5,348 bases of DNA from Actinomycetes bacterium (GTDB lineage Bacteria > Actinomycetota > Actinomycetes > Propionibacteriales > Propionibacteriaceae), in contig WQUE01000139.1 in NCBI GenBank assembly GCA_009785885.1, positions 1 through 5,348 on the forward strand, read 5' to 3'. The notes beneath the pieces are model-generated. The model made no database searches. It was given only the letters and a program-made list of their open reading frames with translations, and was not told the origin of the DNA. The position numbers and the translations under genes are program-made. Below, piece after piece: positions 4,728 through 5,348 of this stretch; within the stretch, counting starts at the first letter, position 1; every line of letters begins with the position of its first letter.

Positions 4728-4765
4728 GAGGCGGAAACGTCGGAACCGTCCCCGCGTTCCGCCTC
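4728..4765 (-). terminator. Hairpin terminator candidate at the end of the GH3 gene
   Basis: On the minus strand, GAGGCGGAA (4765-4757) pairs with TTCCGCCTC (4736-4728), a perfect 9-bp stem. It can be extended by two pairs across a bulged base at 4737. The stem begins inside the stop codon of the GH3 gene, a usual place for an intrinsic terminator. No T-tract follows. Confidence 0.55.
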
Positions 4766-5348
4766 AGCCGAGGGTGACCTCGCACATCCGCGGGGACGCG
4801 GGCGTGACCGGCACGACCGGCCCGCCGAGCCGGATGGTGACGGGGTCGCACGCGGGATGGCCGGCGTCCCAGCCCAGCCAGATTTCGACGTCGCCGGGTT
4901 CGACCATGCGGACGAGATCGAGGCCGGAGTAGGCCAGACGGGTCACCGGGAGGCGCATCGTCACCGGCACGGCACCGCCCGCGGGGACGTCCACCCGCGT
5001 GAACCCCAGCAGCTGGCGCAGCGGTCGGGCGACCTGGGCGACGGGGTCGCGGCCGTACACCTGCAGCAGGTGCGTGCCGTCGCGCTTCCCGGTGTTCGCG
5101 ACTGTCACCCGCACCTCGATCCAGCCGTCCGTTGGTACGTCGACGCTTGTCACGAGGTAATCACGCAGTTCGAAGGTCGTGTACGACAGCCCGTGCCCGA
5201 AGCTGAACTGCGGGGTGGTGTCGATGCTGGACACGCTGTTCGGGTCGCCGAGCTTGGCGTGCAGGTAGCTGTACGGCAGCGCCCCGAGACCGCGCGGCAC
5301 GGACACCGGCAGGTGTCCGGACGGGTTGATCCGCCCGGACAGCACGCC
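4764..5348 (-). CDS. Glycoside hydrolase family 3 protein, C-terminal part (beta-glucosidase-like), truncated by window edge
   Basis: The 194 visible residues are the end of a GH3 enzyme; the frame runs open through base 5348, so the start lies outside. GH3 enzymes hydrolyse terminal beta-linked sugars (glucose, xylose and others). Visible parts are the end of the second catalytic-region domain, with SGRINPSGHLPVSVPR (about residues 4-19, matching the GRLPVTFPR-type motif) and LPYSY, then FSFGHGLSYTTF (about 48-59), the conserved lead-in to the fibronectin III-like domain. That domain follows, with VRVTVANTGKRDGTHLLQVYG and RPLRQLLGFTRVDVPAGG. The last about 30 residues look like a short extra tail. 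The nucleophile Asp and acid/base residues would lie upstream and cannot be seen, so activity and substrate are not inferable. A GTG near the edge (5345-5343) is an internal Val, not a start. The gene converges on the carbamoyltransferase and ends in a hairpin. Confidence 0.88.
   Translation of the reverse strand, partial: GVLSGRINPSGHLPVSVPRGLGALPYSYLHAKLGDPNSVSSIDTTPQFSFGHGLSYTTFELRDYLVTSVDVPTDGWIEVRVTVANTGKRDGTHLLQVYGRDPVAQVARPLRQLLGFTRVDVPAGGAVPVTMRLPVTRLAYSGLDLVRMVEPGDVEIWLGWDAGHPACDPVTIRLGGPVVPVTPASPRMCEVTLG

Larger units (their letters stand above)
4400..4763. other. Intergenic region between convergent genes, with hairpins and short repeats
   Basis: These 364 bases separate the aspartate carbamoyltransferase from the oppositely oriented GH3 gene. 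I see no supported coding sequence here. The contents are two GC-rich hairpins just after the carbamoyltransferase (4415-4444, 4462-4485), three copies of TTGRGGGACAC (4542-4636), a GCCGGC repeat pair (4677-4693), and a hairpin at the 3' end of the GH3 gene (4728-4765). A 68-codon open frame starting with GTG at 4490 crosses the repeats but resembles nothing I know and has weaker third-position G/C preference than the neighbours. Confidence 0.7.

Overview
This window is chromosomal DNA from a GC-rich (by eye about 70% G+C) actinobacterium. The main evidence is a divergently arranged upp gene next to a gene for the actinobacterial tRNA adenosine deaminase-associated protein and then tadA. Strong third-position G/C preference, GTG starts and ATG starts placed just after TANNNT hexamers fit the same group. 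The proteins do not fix the genus; a filamentous actinomycete is a guess.

Layout. (1) 14-655, minus strand: uracil phosphoribosyltransferase (upp). (2) 656-777: a 122-bp divergent promoter region. (3) 778-3016, plus strand: four closely packed genes. These are an Asp-rich TadA-associated protein, the tRNA wobble adenosine deaminase TadA, a MmcQ/YjbR-like DNA-binding protein and a class I methyltransferase-like protein with a degenerate SAM loop. The gaps are 10, 2 and 4 bases, so they are probably one operon. (4) 3063-4399, plus strand: a two-gene unit of a DUF3467 protein whose stop overlaps (ATGA) the start of an aspartate carbamoyltransferase. The latter resembles the E. coli PyrB catalytic chain more than the usual actinobacterial PyrB, and no other de novo pyrimidine gene is nearby. 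(5) 4400-4763: a 364-bp gap between convergent genes. It holds two terminator-like hairpins, three copies of an 11-bp motif (TTGRGGGACAC) in alternating orientation, and a terminator for the opposite strand. (6) 4764-5348, minus strand: the C-terminal end of a glycoside hydrolase family 3 enzyme, cut by the window edge.

How the genes fit together. Upp (uracil salvage to UMP) and the aspartate carbamoyltransferase (first committed step of de novo UMP synthesis) both feed pyrimidine nucleotides. They sit in separate transcription units about 2.7 kb apart, so any link is only inferred. The TadA pair supplies inosine at the tRNA anticodon wobble position. YjbR, the methyltransferase-like protein and DUF3467 have no assigned pathway. 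I see no clear new multi-gene system. The points most worth a second look are the DUF3467-aspartate carbamoyltransferase pair, the GGGACAC repeat cluster and the apparent leaderless starts. No tRNA, rRNA, CRISPR array, riboswitch or intact insertion sequence was seen.
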